NCBI GenBank assembly: GCA_028622995.1
Contig: JAJQJQ010000020.1
Span: forward strand, 2,790,001-2,854,000
Reading direction: 5' to 3'
From: Panagrolaimus kolymaensis
Taxonomy: Eukaryota; Nematoda; Chromadorea; Rhabditida; Panagrolaimidae
DNA: 64,000 nt
The notes beneath the pieces are model-generated. The model made no database searches. It was given only the letters and a program-made list of their open reading frames with translations, and was not told the origin of the DNA. Positions 1 to 12,000 of this stretch are shown here, one piece after another; the first letter of the stretch is position 1; every line of letters begins with the position of its first letter. The position numbers and the translations under genes are program-made.

Positions 1-904
1 GGACAAGCTTGTTATATCAACATCGCCACCACCAACATCGCCACTGCCGCCATCCAAACATTCCTATTTTTTTCTTTTCTTTCTTTTAGCTTGAGGGCAT
101 CGTCTTCGTTTACTTTTACTTTTCGTCAATTTAAAAAAAGCTAAAATAAAAAAGTGCATTCTTTCCGACTGACTTTATCGAGTTCTCGTTATTTTTTTTT
201 TACTTGAGTTCGTTTCTCTGAAAATGCTTTTTGCATAAATATATTATATTTTTTATTTTCTCTCGAAGAATGTCATTATTGTGCATCATTTTTTCTTTCC
301 TTCTTTTCTGAAACTTTTTTAAAATAAACATTTTTTTACTATTCTCTCAAATTTTGTGTCATTTCTTAATTTTTCTTAGAACAAATTTATTAATTTTTGC
401 AAGAAGCTAGGCTCTTATTTTTTCTTTATTCAAACTTTGGATGCAAACCCAGCGTTAGTGATGCCGCTTTCACTAACACTAATCCATAAAAAAACTAAAG
501 GATTTCCTATTTTCAATGACTTTAGCTTTCTCAGGCTTTTGTGTTATGAACATTCAACAATTTATACCATTATAAGATATTTGCTCATCTCTCTCATGTC
601 TTCTAATAACATATTCACTAAAAGCAATACCATCGAATACCATAGTTTCTTCAAATGTGAAAGTTTGATCCATATATTTTTGCATATGAACTTAACGCAA
701 GTGTGTTCATCCTTATCAATAGCATATTATGCTTTCATTCACCATTTCCTTAATCTCTCCAAAAGTCTTTTTATTTTCAAACCAAACACAAATAAGATTT
801 AATTAACTTTATTTTTTAAACAAATGCAATAAATAATACTTTAAAACATAATTCACATGTTAAGCAACAATAAAAGAAAGCAGCTAGAAGCAGGATGTAT
901 GGCT
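1..904. other. Left edge, no confident gene
   Basis: Mostly AT-rich sequence. Bases 1-60 are GC-richer (CCACC/CGCC triplets) and could be the edge of a gene outside the window, read as Gly/Asp-rich on the minus strand, but no start, stop or splice site supports it. Between 437 and 802 the plus strand stays open for about 120 codons from a TTG. On the minus strand the same stretch carries broken coding-like pieces (for example an open run between about 570 and 690) separated by stops. I recognise no family in either reading; it could be decayed coding sequence. Confidence 0.4.
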
Positions 905-1426
905 TTATTTCAAACCATATTTGCTGACCAATTCATCAACTTTAGTAATATAGAGCTCTTTAGCTTTGTCTTGTGGAGTTCCTAAAAGCAAAAACGTGTT
1001 AGTTAATATGTACAGAAAGTATAAGAGTAATTTTACCTTTCTTTCCATCCCATGCATTCCATTTAGCTTTTCCTTTCATATCAAGCATTCCAGGTTTTGA
1101 AGTATTGTTGTCTCCAACAGTTCCTTGTTTGTAAAGAGCATAAAGTTCAAGAAGTTCTTCATTGCTTGGTGAGGTCTTAAGTTGTTTGACTTTGTCGGCA
1201 GCTTCTTCAAACTGAAAAACAAGCAATAAGTAAAAATATGAAACAAAAACGTAAAACAATGATGTTCTGATTCTCGTTGTAAAACTTTGTCAAACTTGAA
1301 TATGACGATGAAAGAGGAAAAACCGTTGAAGTTTCTAACATGTTTGAGCATCAAACCATTATCATCGACGAATTAATAGCAGAATCAGAACAACATTGAT
1401 ACAAAGTTTAAAACACTTACAGTCAT
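905..1426 (-). CDS. acbp: Acyl-CoA-binding protein (ACBP/DBI family)
   Basis: Small cytosolic carrier that binds medium- and long-chain acyl-CoA esters and delivers them to lipid metabolism. Exons on the minus strand are 1426-1421 (codes only Met-Thr), 1211-1037 and 981-905, giving 85 residues against about 86 for the family. Introns begin GTAAGT/GTAAAA and end in CAG/TAG, and the phases join cleanly. The protein is one four-helix ACBP domain. Visible family motifs are YALYKQ (residues 26-31), the GDN turn (35-37), KGKAKWNAW (48-56) and a [12 protein letters not shown] stretch (61-72). The chosen ATG sits in a run of ATGATG repeats on the plus-strand complement and is the only one that splices in frame to TFEEAA. 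It is divergent to the PDCD5 gene, about 1.1 kb away. No break is seen, so it should be functional. Confidence 0.95.
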
Positions 1427-2523
1427 GATGATGATGATGATTATAGAAGTTCAATAGAAAAGATTCAAAACTTCAACCTGAAAAATGCAAAAATGTTAAA
1501 TACTGAATAATCAAAGAAACAACACGGAGACATGAAGGCAGTATAATAAGCAATAATCACGAAGAAAAAAAGATAAGTAAGAAGGAAAAAATGCCACGTT
1601 TTTAAAGGAGATTAACCAATATCAATCAACCAAGTTGCAAGGAAGAAGAAAAGAGGATTATCAGCAACAAACAAAAAAGACCGGACACAAGCAAATAAGA
1701 AAGAAATGAAGAAGAAGAAAAAAGTTGGAAAGGATGGTCGTTATCAAAGATGGGACAAAAAATGAGAAAGGAATCAGGCCATAAGAGAAAAAATGGCCCA
1801 AGATGAACTTTACAAAGATCTTCGTAGTGAGTAAGTTTAAAAAATTGTAGTCCATGATAAACATGTTTCTTTTTAAAAAGGTTAAGAAACAAAAAGAGGA
1901 TAGTCATAAATATTGTAAAGAAAAGCTATGGAAACGAGAATCAAATAATCATTAAAAAATCAAGTTCACGCAAAACCCGAACGATATAGCAAAAGCAACT
2001 AACTATAAAGACAAAGTTAAACGCATATAATTTAAGTCCACGTATTATAATGAGTAACTAAAAAAGTGAATCATTGCAGTAAAAAAAATTTCAAGCATTA
2101 TTTTGGATAACCTAAAAATTCTACAAAAAAAAGCTTCAGCCTTTCACGAACACGCTTATTATTACAAAACAACCAAACACATAGTTCTCGAAGATAGATA
2201 GATGGTTTAGACCAGTGAAAAAGCAGGTAAAGCAAAACAAAAAATTGAAGGAAAATAACAACATTGACTTTTTTTTGCTTTTGATTCATCGAACAAAAAA
2301 ATCTTTGATGAAAAAAATTCAACGGCTCTTTTCTCTGCTTTCATTTTTTTGCTGCTCCTAAAAATCTTGAAGCGAAAAAAATTTCTAATATTCACGTTTT
2401 TTTTTCAAGATCTCGAACGAACAAACAAAAAACATTCAAAGTTTATCACTTTTCAATCATAAAAAATTGTGAATCTCACTTTTATTTTTTTAATAATTAA
2501 CGCCTTGCTGAATCTCAATAACA
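1427..2523. other. Intergenic region between divergent ACBP and PDCD5 genes
   Basis: About 1.1 kb separating two genes that point away from each other, so it should hold both promoters. It contains purine-rich tracts (1560-1760) and T-runs near 2400, but no TATA-like or other specific site I can defend. Confidence 0.5.
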
Positions 2524-3159
2524 ATGGGAGATAACGATTTAGATGCTCTTCGAGCTCAAAGAATGCAACAAATGCAGGTAACTTTTTTATTATTATTTCG
2601 CATATATGAATTTATAATAATGGGGTTTTTTTGTTTCAGGGTCGTGGTGGTGGCAATGCTGGTCCAAGTGATGAAGATAGAAAGAAAGCTGCTGAACAAC
2701 AAGAAAAAATGAAGGATAGTGTATTGTCACAGGTAAGAATTATGTTCTGCTAATAATCATCCTCGCCGTCTCTGCTGATCTTCGAAATTGAGACAGTTCA
2801 AAACTCGAGAAATTTGGATGTCTTTCCGTTTACTGCTTGAATTCTTTATTAACCGTATCTTACAATTTTCAGGTATTAGCTCAAGATGCCATGGCTCGTC
2901 TAAGTAATTTACGCGTTGTTAAACCCGAACGTGCTGCACAAATTGAAGGTATGCTGGTAAATATGGCAAGAACGGGACGCATTAATGGTAAAATGAATGA
3001 TGAACAATTTCGTGGCTTATTAGATCAAATTTCTGAACAATCTCAAAAGAAAACTTCTGTTAAGGTAAGCTATTTACTTTCGACTAAAGATGATGAAAAT
3101 TCTTTTAGTTTGATCGTCGCCGAGCCGCTCTTGATTCTGATGAAGATGAAGACTACTAA
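2524..3159 (+). CDS. PDCD5: PDCD5/TFAR19 family protein
   Basis: Programmed cell death protein 5, a small conserved protein with a compact DNA-binding-like helical core. Animal homologues associate with TIP60/p53 and the TRiC chaperonin. Exons are 2524-2577, 2640-2732, 2873-3064 and 3109-3159, all with GT..AG introns and in-phase joins, giving 129 residues (human about 125). The N-terminus (residues 1-18) is charged and helical and ends in QRMQQMQ. A glycine-rich GRGGG linker and a charged helix follow. The conserved core is in exon 3 with VLAQDAMARLSNLRVVKPE (about residues 50-68), ARTGRINGK and a LLDQISEQ helix. The C-terminus is FDRRRA followed by an acidic DSDEDEDY tail. The ATG at 2524 is the only start giving the family N-terminus. 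Its 3' end converges on exc-4. Confidence 0.96.
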
Positions 3160-4285
3160 TTACAAAGACATTTTTTTACTATAGCAACCTCTCAATGTTC
3201 ATATTCTGCTTATTCGACGTCAAATGATATTATCATCAAATTTTGAAATGAATCAATACCTATTTGTTACTAATCATTGCCGTTTATTTTGTTCTTTCAT
3301 TGTTTGATGCTGTCTTTTGCAAACTATGTTGCATATTTTTTGTTTGTTACAAATTCATTTTATTTTTTTACTATTTTATTTTATAAAACTTTTTTAAATT
3401 CAATACAAATTGGGCAAACAATAATATTTAGAAATTTGTTTAACATTAATTCTTTTTTTTTCGCGCGCATGTTTATGTAGTGCCCCCATTGAATTTCCGG
3501 GAATAAGAAGTGATATTGATTATGGAATGAAACAAAAAAACGATATCAAAATTAATCCAAAAAAACCTGAACTGCGTAAAACAAGAAAAAAATTAGAGTG
3601 AGAGAGAGAGAGATAAATAGGGTCAATAAGTAAACGTGAAACTTTGCTTGAAATAACAAAATAGAAATTTTTAAAGAATCGAAAATCAAATAAGTGAGAG
3701 AGTTGGGTGGATATCAGGGCACTTCTTCAGTTTCTCCACCCTACTTTTTCACTTTGTGATCTTCTCTTCTTCTCTTACAAGACGACAACGACAAAATAAT
3801 AATGAGCATAAGTAAGTAAGTATAAGTTATGTAAAGAGTAATAATAAAACAAAGTGAACATAATCCCGAGTTCATAAATAAGAAAGCTTTAAAAATATAT
3901 ATTAACGATTTGCTATAATAGAAAAGCTAAGGAAAAATAGCAAGAAAAAAACATCGAGCAAGAATGAAGCAAGTAAATGGCACAATGGACTTTAAAGAAA
4001 ACGTTTTTATCTTGTTTGATTGGGTAAAATTGATGGTTATCTGAATCGATGTAAAGTTGCTAATGAAAGATTCGCCAAAAGCAGAAGCTTACTCTATCGC
4101 CTGGATTGTCATGCAGTTAAAATTCAAAATCGTAGCTAGATTCCCACACATCTTCAAAACAAAAATATCTTCCTAAAATTTAATCTTTCTAAAAATCCAC
4201 AAAGTAAAAAAAGTACAACACAAAAGCAATCAATCAAGAAAAACAGACAACAATAACAATAAAAAAGCTACAAAAGAAAAGGATG
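3160..4285. other. Convergent 3' intergenic region (PDCD5 / exc-4)
   Basis: Holds the 3' UTRs of two converging genes. A short (GA)n microsatellite lies at about 3598-3613 and A-runs are frequent. No gene or RNA is recognised here. Confidence 0.5.
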
Positions 4286-5566
4286 TTAATTATCAAGACC
4301 ATGTCGACGAATTTCATTCAAAACATCTTCAGGAAGTGTATGAGTTTTAGTTGGAGCTTGAAGAGTTTCGCGTTGATTGGTAAAAATATTCAATTGTTCT
4401 TTATAATGATGAAGAATATCTTGATCAGCAGGACATGATTCAATAAATGCAGCAGTACGATATCCAGTTAGAATATAATTCCACAAATAAATCAAATTAT
4501 GTGGAATATCAAAATTCAACAAATAACGACCAACGATTCTCATATGATGAAGACGAGGTAACAATTCACAATCATATTCAGTCATAGAATTGCTTAACAA
4601 ATAGCGAGATTTTCGTTCAGCTAATATTTGATCAATGGTTGTAAGTTGCTCGATGAGTTTGTTATGAGATGCAGCAATTTGAGGTGGTAATCCTTCAATT
4701 GTTGTTGGTTGTCGTTTAACTTTATCATGATCAATTTTAGCACGAAGGAATACCTTGAAATTCTGAAAGAGAATACAATCATTATTTGTTTGGTAACGAA
4801 AAGAGAAAACCAATAAGCAGCTATAATATCAACATTAACTACACAACAAAGAAGTTTTCGTCGTGATGCAAAAGCTAATGGAAGTCCATAAACATAACCG
4901 AAAGCCAAAGTATAGCTTTTTAAAAGATATGAAAGAGGAGTTGTATAGCGCCAATCCCATAAACCAAAGTACTAAGGTAAAATACAATACTTACTCTGTA
5001 AAGATTCTGGATGCTCTTCTCAGCCACGGAATCTTTTTCAAAAAGAGGAACACGGAATTCTTTAGCCAAATGGAAGATTCTGCCTTCAATTTCTCTGTTG
5101 TCGGAGTAAGTGATTCCCCTGAAAATTTGAAACGATTAGAAACTAATTATCACAAACGCACTTGATAACAAAAAACGGAGCTAATGTAAACAAAAAAGCA
5201 GAATTCACTCAATGTACATATATGCATCATGTTTCTCCATGATACAATTATTACAAAACTAGCATAAAAGAAACAAACTTACTTTTCTTCTTCAATCATA
5301 ATAGGAGGTTGAGCACCCAAGAAATTTCTTTTGAACACTTCTGAATTGACATTAACAGTTTTAACTTCAACTCGAACAACTCCAACTTCATAAAGAGCAT
5401 ATAATTCCATCCAAAATTCTTGACAAAATATACATGCTCCTATTCTTCTTGAATCAATACCAGATGCTTTAACATATAATTCTAATAAAGGTTTGAGATG
5501 ATGACCATTTTGTGTACCATTAGTATTATAATAATCGCCATTGGTTTCAGCTAACGGTGTTGCCAT
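4286..5566 (-). CDS. exc-4: EXC-4-like CLIC (chloride intracellular channel) protein
   Basis: Member of the CLIC family (GST fold, able to associate with membranes). In C. elegans EXC-4 maintains the excretory canal lumen. Exons on the minus strand are 5566-5283, 5118-4995 and 4762-4286, giving 294 residues (C. elegans about 290). The N-terminal thioredoxin-like half includes LKPLLELYVKASG, then CIFCQEFWMELYALYE (from about residue 45) and LGAQPPIMIEEEK. Exon 2 carries ITYSDNREIEGRIFHLAKEF. The all-helical C-terminal half carries the SRYLLSNSMTEYDCELLPRL region and AAFIESCPADQDILHHYKEQ near the end, both strongly nematode-EXC-4-like. Phases 2/1 and 0/0 join exactly. Oddity: the active-site position reads Cys45-Ile-Phe-Cys48, a full CxxC. 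Upstream lies a foldback element at 5811-6009. Confidence 0.95.
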
Positions 5567-5810
5567 GGCTGATGATGATTGTGAATATAAGTGATTGAGT
5601 TAGAGATGATGATGGAAGTAAGTAAAAGTTAATCCAATATCGTTGATTGGTATTTCCTGGAAAAAAAATAACGATGAAAGTTTATTCGATGGATAAAGAA
5701 CTTTGATGAAACAAAGAAAACGCGAGTCAAAAACAACGAAGGCTGCATGAACGAAAAACTTTTGACACGAATACGCGGAAAACTTGAGTTCAAAAAAGTA
5801 ATGGAGCAAA
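5567..5810. other. exc-4 upstream region
   Basis: Short AT-rich 5' flank of exc-4, ending at the foldback element that begins at 5811. Possible promoter or 5' UTR; no specific site is recognised. Confidence 0.4.
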
Positions 5811-6009
5811 TTAAAGGGACATAGCTATTTCATGCCTTTTCAAAAATTTCGATACTGGGGCTGATAGGAACAGTTGGGGCGGCGCGTGTTTGAATTACCG
5901 TGTCACTTCTGTCTTACACGGTAATTCAAACACGCGCCTTACCAAGTGTAACTTGCAGTGCCCGCAAACGAAATTTCAAAAAAGGCATGAAATAGCTATG
6001 TCCCTTTAA
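5811..6009. mobile_element. Foldback/MITE-like element A with TTAA ends
   Basis: A 199-bp near-palindrome. The first 30 bases of the left end match the reverse complement of the right end exactly (TTAAAGGGACATAGCTATTT, continuing). An inner 22-bp perfect arm (GCGCGTGTTTGAATTACCG...) follows, with a less conserved stretch between the two and a small central loop. There is no coding capacity. Both boundaries are TTAA, which fits a piggyBac-type TTAA duplication, although a TA duplication with ends starting AAGGGAC is equally compatible. It shares only its tips with elements at 20906 and 27875. Confidence 0.8.
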
Positions 6010-9000
6010 AGTCCACTTTTTTTTTAATTAGAAAAAGTATAAAAACCAATAAAAATTCCTTTCTTTTCCAAATAATTTTTAGCAACCAACTAACTAAAAA
6101 AAATAAATGACAAAAAAAAAAGAACCTATTAATCACGAACAAAAAAAATTTATACCCGTAAAACACAAAAGAGAAGGAATGAAAGTATAATCATACATAA
6201 AATCGGATTATATTTTTTTGTTTGTTTGGATGTTTTGTTGTTGTTGCAAGTATACATAAATACAGCAAAGTTAATATGTATGTAAACGTCTGAGGCTCGG
6301 GTATGAAGAAAAAAAGCACTAAAAGCTATAATTTTTTATTTTCTTTCTAAAAAAGGGTGCTGTTTTTAGAGTAAAAAACAAAGATGCAAAAATGAGAGCA
6401 AAGAATCGATCGAAAAAAATTGCTGCTGTTGAAAGTTTTTGATTTAATTATTATTAAAACTTCTTTCTTTTTTTTCAGAAGAAAATGAAAAAGGAATAAG
6501 GAACCTGGAGATGATGATGATGAAATTAATGAAAGAAGAAGAAGGGATGAAGGAAAGAGAATACAATAAATCACTTTTGAAAATAATAAAAATAAAAAGA
6601 GACTCTATTCTATGTATTTCCGCAAAGGAAGTAAAAAAGCCATCCTTGATTTAGACACTTAATTTTTATTTTTTGTTTTTGCAAAAATACTAAAATTGAT
6701 GACAGCTTTTTTCTTTTAGAATAGAAATTTTTATAACTAATTAAAATTTTGTAAAGATTTGCGAGCAGCACCGATCGATCCTATGGCTTTTTTAAAACCT
6801 AACTTCGAATTCGATTCTTTTTTTCTAAAACGTGATATAAATGAGAACCCTTTTTAACTGGAGATTGAAAAAGTGTAATAACCAAAAAATCTTGATCTCA
6901 AAATTTCTTTATATTGTTTTTCAACAACAAAAAAAAGTGAAACAGATAAAGAAAAGAAAAAACTTAAAACTCGTAAAACTTGTTCTATCTTTTCTTCTTC
7001 TCGTTGGTATTCAATTTTATTTTTCACATTTATCATATTTTTTTGATATACATACATATCTTTAAATTTGTACTTCTTTTTATCCGCTGCTTTAATCTTT
7101 TTTATTACTAAAACAAAAAAGGCGCTGATAAAAATTGAAAGCGTTTAAAATTTCTTATTTAAATAAACCCAAGCTTTTTTGGTTCCCTAAAAAAATTATT
7201 AATTTTTAAGCTTTTTGGATGAAAATATTAAATTTTAGGGTCAAAAAACGCTCTTGCAATCAACCTTAAAGTCAATATATGCAACTAAACTTTTTATCAA
7301 ATAAATTCTTTACTCCTTAAATATTTTTTGCAGATAAAATTAAAACGCAAAAGCGGAAATGAAAAATAATTAAGCAATAAAACAATACATACATACATAC
7401 ATTCACAACGATGACGACGATCTTCTTCATAGCTAAAAAAATAAACTGATAATCATTTTTTTTAAATTTTGACAATTCCCATCATCAAAAAAAAATAAGA
7501 AGTGTGTGACCCCGCCGCCGTCATTCGACGGCTACGACGACATCGATGCTTAAATATTTTGATGGAAGACAAAAAAAAGGGAAAAACTTTTTTTTCCACA
7601 AAAAAAAATAAAAATCAAAGAAGAGAAACAAAGACCAAAAAAGAAAAGAAAAGAAAAAACGATTCATTTAAAATATTTATATTTTTCTATTTTCTTTTCT
7701 TTTTTAACAACAAAACAATATATATTTTTTTAAAGCATTCATATTTTTGGCGCCAGCAGCAGCATCGTCAGCGCGAGGAGGTAGCGGTCGCTCCCTTTTA
7801 AATTTTGATTTTATTTCTTTGCTTCGAAAGGAATGGAAAAAAAAGCAGGCGATGATACAAAAGCAAGAAAATATAGCAAGCAGCAACCATGAAAGGACAA
7901 CGTGTATGTGAGAGTATGGAAATGGGTGGATGGAAGAGTAACAACATGCATTTCAGTCTGTCATAGATTTTCGATATGATTTTTTTTAATGATTGAAAAA
8001 TAAAAATGAAAATGTTGGTGGCGCTGAGCTGTGAATGTTAACAACAAAAAAAAGCAGGCGATACAAGCATCAAGCTAAAAGTCAAGAAATGGAAATGGAA
8101 ATGGAATTTTTACGCATGAAAAAGGAGGAATGACGAGCTGGCTGATGATTGCTTGTTGTAAACATAAAAAAAATTATCAACGTTTTTATATGAAAAAAAA
8201 AAGTTAAAAAGGTCGTCGTAAAAAATTTTTTGGTAAATATTTATGCGAAAATAAAAATCTTCGTTTTATTCAAAAATCGATGTTGACGAAATTTTTGGGA
8301 ATAATAATATCAAAAATGAGCAGAAGAGAGATGTTTTTTTTCTTTCATTTTTCTCATCAAAGTTTATGATGTTGGGAAAAAATGAAGGGCAAAATAAACA
8401 AATCTTACTTGAATTTTAAAAAAAGGACAAAACGGACACAAAAAGCGTCGCACCCAAAGTTCCATAGTCTAATATGAGAAAATGGCTCTATCACTGTGAT
8501 TGAATTTCTAAAATATTCAAATTTAGGGTGACTATTTTAAAAACAAGTTTACTGCACAAATCTTTCCACAACCAAGAAAATTTCCTCAAAATCCAAATCT
8601 TTAAATATTTTGTCGATGAGAAAATGAATTTCAAAGCTTGTTGTTAAAGGTTAATTAGTCATCCATTCTCAACCTTGAGAACTTTCATCGATGACTTCTT
8701 TGTTCTCTTCTTCATTCAAAATAAAAAATTCTTAAGTAAATAAATGTTAAAAAGTAAAAATAAAGCAAAGCTGAGCAGCTAAAAAAAAGATGATTCAAAG
8801 CTTCTTAACTTTGAAGAAATTTCATATTTCTTAAAAGTTTTTTTACTAATGGCATTTGGAAACAAGAAACTATTCTCATCAAAAAAAAGTTTCAAAAGAA
8901 AATCTCACAACAAAAAATAAAATAAATACATAGTTTACAAGAAAAAGGATCTCTTTCTTTCGCTGTCATTTGCGTTTCACAAAAATAAAATAAAAAACAT

Positions 9001-12000
9001 TCCAAAAATTAAATCATCCGAAAAACAATCACGTTTTGTTGCTACAAACCAAAAACAGAAAAAAAGGAAGAAAGATCAGTCAAACAGTTTTTGGCGGTTT
9101 TTTTCTTCGATTATACGAAATCAAACTAGAATATCCATCCGTTTAGGAATTGCATTTCCATGTTTGACAGGAAAAAAAAGAACCACCAAAATCAAATTTT
9201 TTTAGAGTGATTGTTTATTTAAGAAAAATGGCAGAATTCAATCAAAAAAATATAAAAAGTTGATATTTTTTTTATTAGGTACTCCTCTTCATCATCTGAT
9301 AGGAACGTCAAAAACTGTCTGTCAATAACAATTTTAAAAAAAATTTAATATATTTTCACCCTATTATTTATGGTTTATAAAAAAAATCACATTTGTCATG
9401 CTACTTCACACAGACCAAAAAAAACATTTTTCATAATAATAAAAAAATACTTAACATTTTATTCATTTTATTTCTTCTTCACGGTTACTAAAGTTTTTGC
9501 CACAAAAAACAAAACTAACAGCAAAAAATCACATTCATTCAAACAGGTTCACTCAAACAAACAAAAAAGATTGAAAAAAACATTAAAAATGAATAATGGC
9601 GGCGACGAGGGCCATTTTTGTTCATTTTTTTCCTACCTTCCTCGATTGCAACAACATCAACTAACTGTACATTCTTTTTCTGCATCATCATCACCCTCCT
9701 ATTCTTTCATCTTTTCAATATCAACAAAAAAAAAGTAAAAAAGGGAAAAAAACTTTGAAACAAGAGCTTTTTTTGTTTTTACAATTCAATCTCTTTCTTT
9801 CTCTTTTTTTTTTGAATTGTAAATGAGAATTATAATAAAAAAAGTTTTCAATAACAATAAAAAAAAGAAAAGAAAAAAGATGGGAAAGAAATATTGAAAT
9901 AATAAATCCTTTTTTCTCGCTATTCATTTTTTTGAAGAAAAAAAATTAAAAACAAAAGAAAAATGTTTTTAAAAAATTTGTATTTTTTAAGGAAAAAGAT
10001 TGTGAGAGAAAAAAAAAATGCTAATGCATCTTCAAAAAAGGCGTTTAAAACAATAACAAAAAATACAGTAGTAAAGTTCATGAAAGATAAAAACTAAACA
10101 AGCTTCTTAAGATAGAAAAATTCTAAGCTTTTTCCGGTTGGTTCCTTCTTCAAAATCGTAACAAAAAAATTGTTTGATAAACTTCTAAACATTCATTTTA
10201 ATAAGCCTTCTTAATCCATGTCCAAAACTCTAGGAAAGCAAACGACACAAAAAAAAATAAATTTATCAATAATTAAATTTCAAATTTAGTAATTTCTGAA
10301 TCTCGCAACAAAAATATTACATCACATCAAGGTCCTTGCCAAATATATTTTAATAAAATCCCCATTTTTTTCAGAATCGCCTCTTAAAATTAAATTTGAC
10401 CATTTCAAAGTCGAAGAGAAAAAAAAGGTAAGAGAGATTAAAATGAAAATGAGTTTTTTTTTGTCTTGAAACAAAAAAAAAGAAAGAAAAAAACTAAATC
10501 TAAAAAGCTTTTTTTTTAAAAGCAAAGAAAAGAAATAAGTTTCTATTTGCTTTTTTCGAACAGTTTTAAATCGGCTTTAAAGTTAGTTAGTTAGTTAAGC
10601 GGGAAAAGGGACCGATATCGGAGGTAAAAAATAAAAAGAGAGGTTTTTGGGAAGAAGATGAAAAAAAAATCATGAGACTCACTAACTAACCAAATAATAA
10701 GAAGTTGAAAAGAAAATTTAATGAACAAATATTAAAGAAGAAAGAGAAGAAGAAAAAAAAATGGATGAAAAGCAATAAGTTTAAAACAAAAGAGAGAGAA
10801 AAAGCAGAAAAGTTAACAAAAACTTGGGACGGAAAAAAGTTGGATGCAATGGTCCAGCGAAAAAAAAAATGATGCGGGCTTATGAGATTGAAACTCTGAT
10901 GACAAATTAGAAAATGGAGAAAAGGATAAATTTTTAGACAAAAAATTGCATTTGATTAAAGCCAAAAACAAAATTTAAATACCGATGATGTTCAATTTGT
11001 GGAATTCTGATCATGAAATAGTGGAACAAGTAAACATCTAACTTTGAGCAATCAATGTTTAGAAAAAAAATCGAAGTCACGCTGTTAAAATTTGGTGATA
11101 CGAAAATCAAAGAATTTCCTTTTTTGGAAACAAATTCAATACTACTACCTTTTTAAAGCTTTTTAAAACCTTTTCACTTCCAGCAAAAATGAGTTTTATA
11201 AAGGACCATAATTTTACGTCGACCGTCACTTGGGAGGAATTTAACCCTATTTATATCATAAATCAATTCAATATAACTATAACAATCAAAACAAGCCTTC
11301 CAAAAAAATGAGAAAGCATCATCATCCTACGCTAACATTTATTATTGTTCAAAAAAAAGTTCAAAACCTTTTTGATATTTTATTTTAGCATTCTCACACA
11401 ACTGATTCATTGCACCTTTTTTAGATATTTTCACTTTTCACCTTCCCTGTCTCCTACACATTTCATCATCATTGACTTTCCAACAACAATAACGAGAAAA
11501 CAAATTCAAATATCTCTCACCCATCATCCATCAATAGAAAACCATAAAATAAATTCTTTTTTAAACATTTTTTATTTAAAAAATGGTTTCCGCCCATATT
11601 TTAAAAATATTTATAAAAAAAAGAAAAAAAACAATTTTGACACCCAATTTTTTTTATATTATAAAAATGCAAAAAATTAAATCAATACAGAAAGAAAAAA
11701 ATGGTCAGAAAAAAAGTTTAAAAACTTTGTGAAAAATAAACAAAGCTAAACCACCAACCATCATGAAATGGGGATGACTCTCTCTCTCACTGTCAAAAGG
11801 AAGATGAAGAAAAAAAGAGGAACGAATAACAACACAAAACGTGGAAGAAAAATAAAGTTTTTTTTTTGATTTGCTTTTTCCGCTTTATTGATTTTAGCAT
11901 AAAAATAAAAATAAAAAGGGCAAGCAAATATGTATGTATAAAGTTGGGGAAAAAATAGTACAAAAGAATTGATGAAAAAAAGAAAGAGAAAATTCAACGG

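Noticed and set aside
1560..1880. Plus-strand purine-rich frame with pieces such as AQDELYKDLRSE
   Set aside because: Interrupted by stops and explained by AAG/GAA composition.
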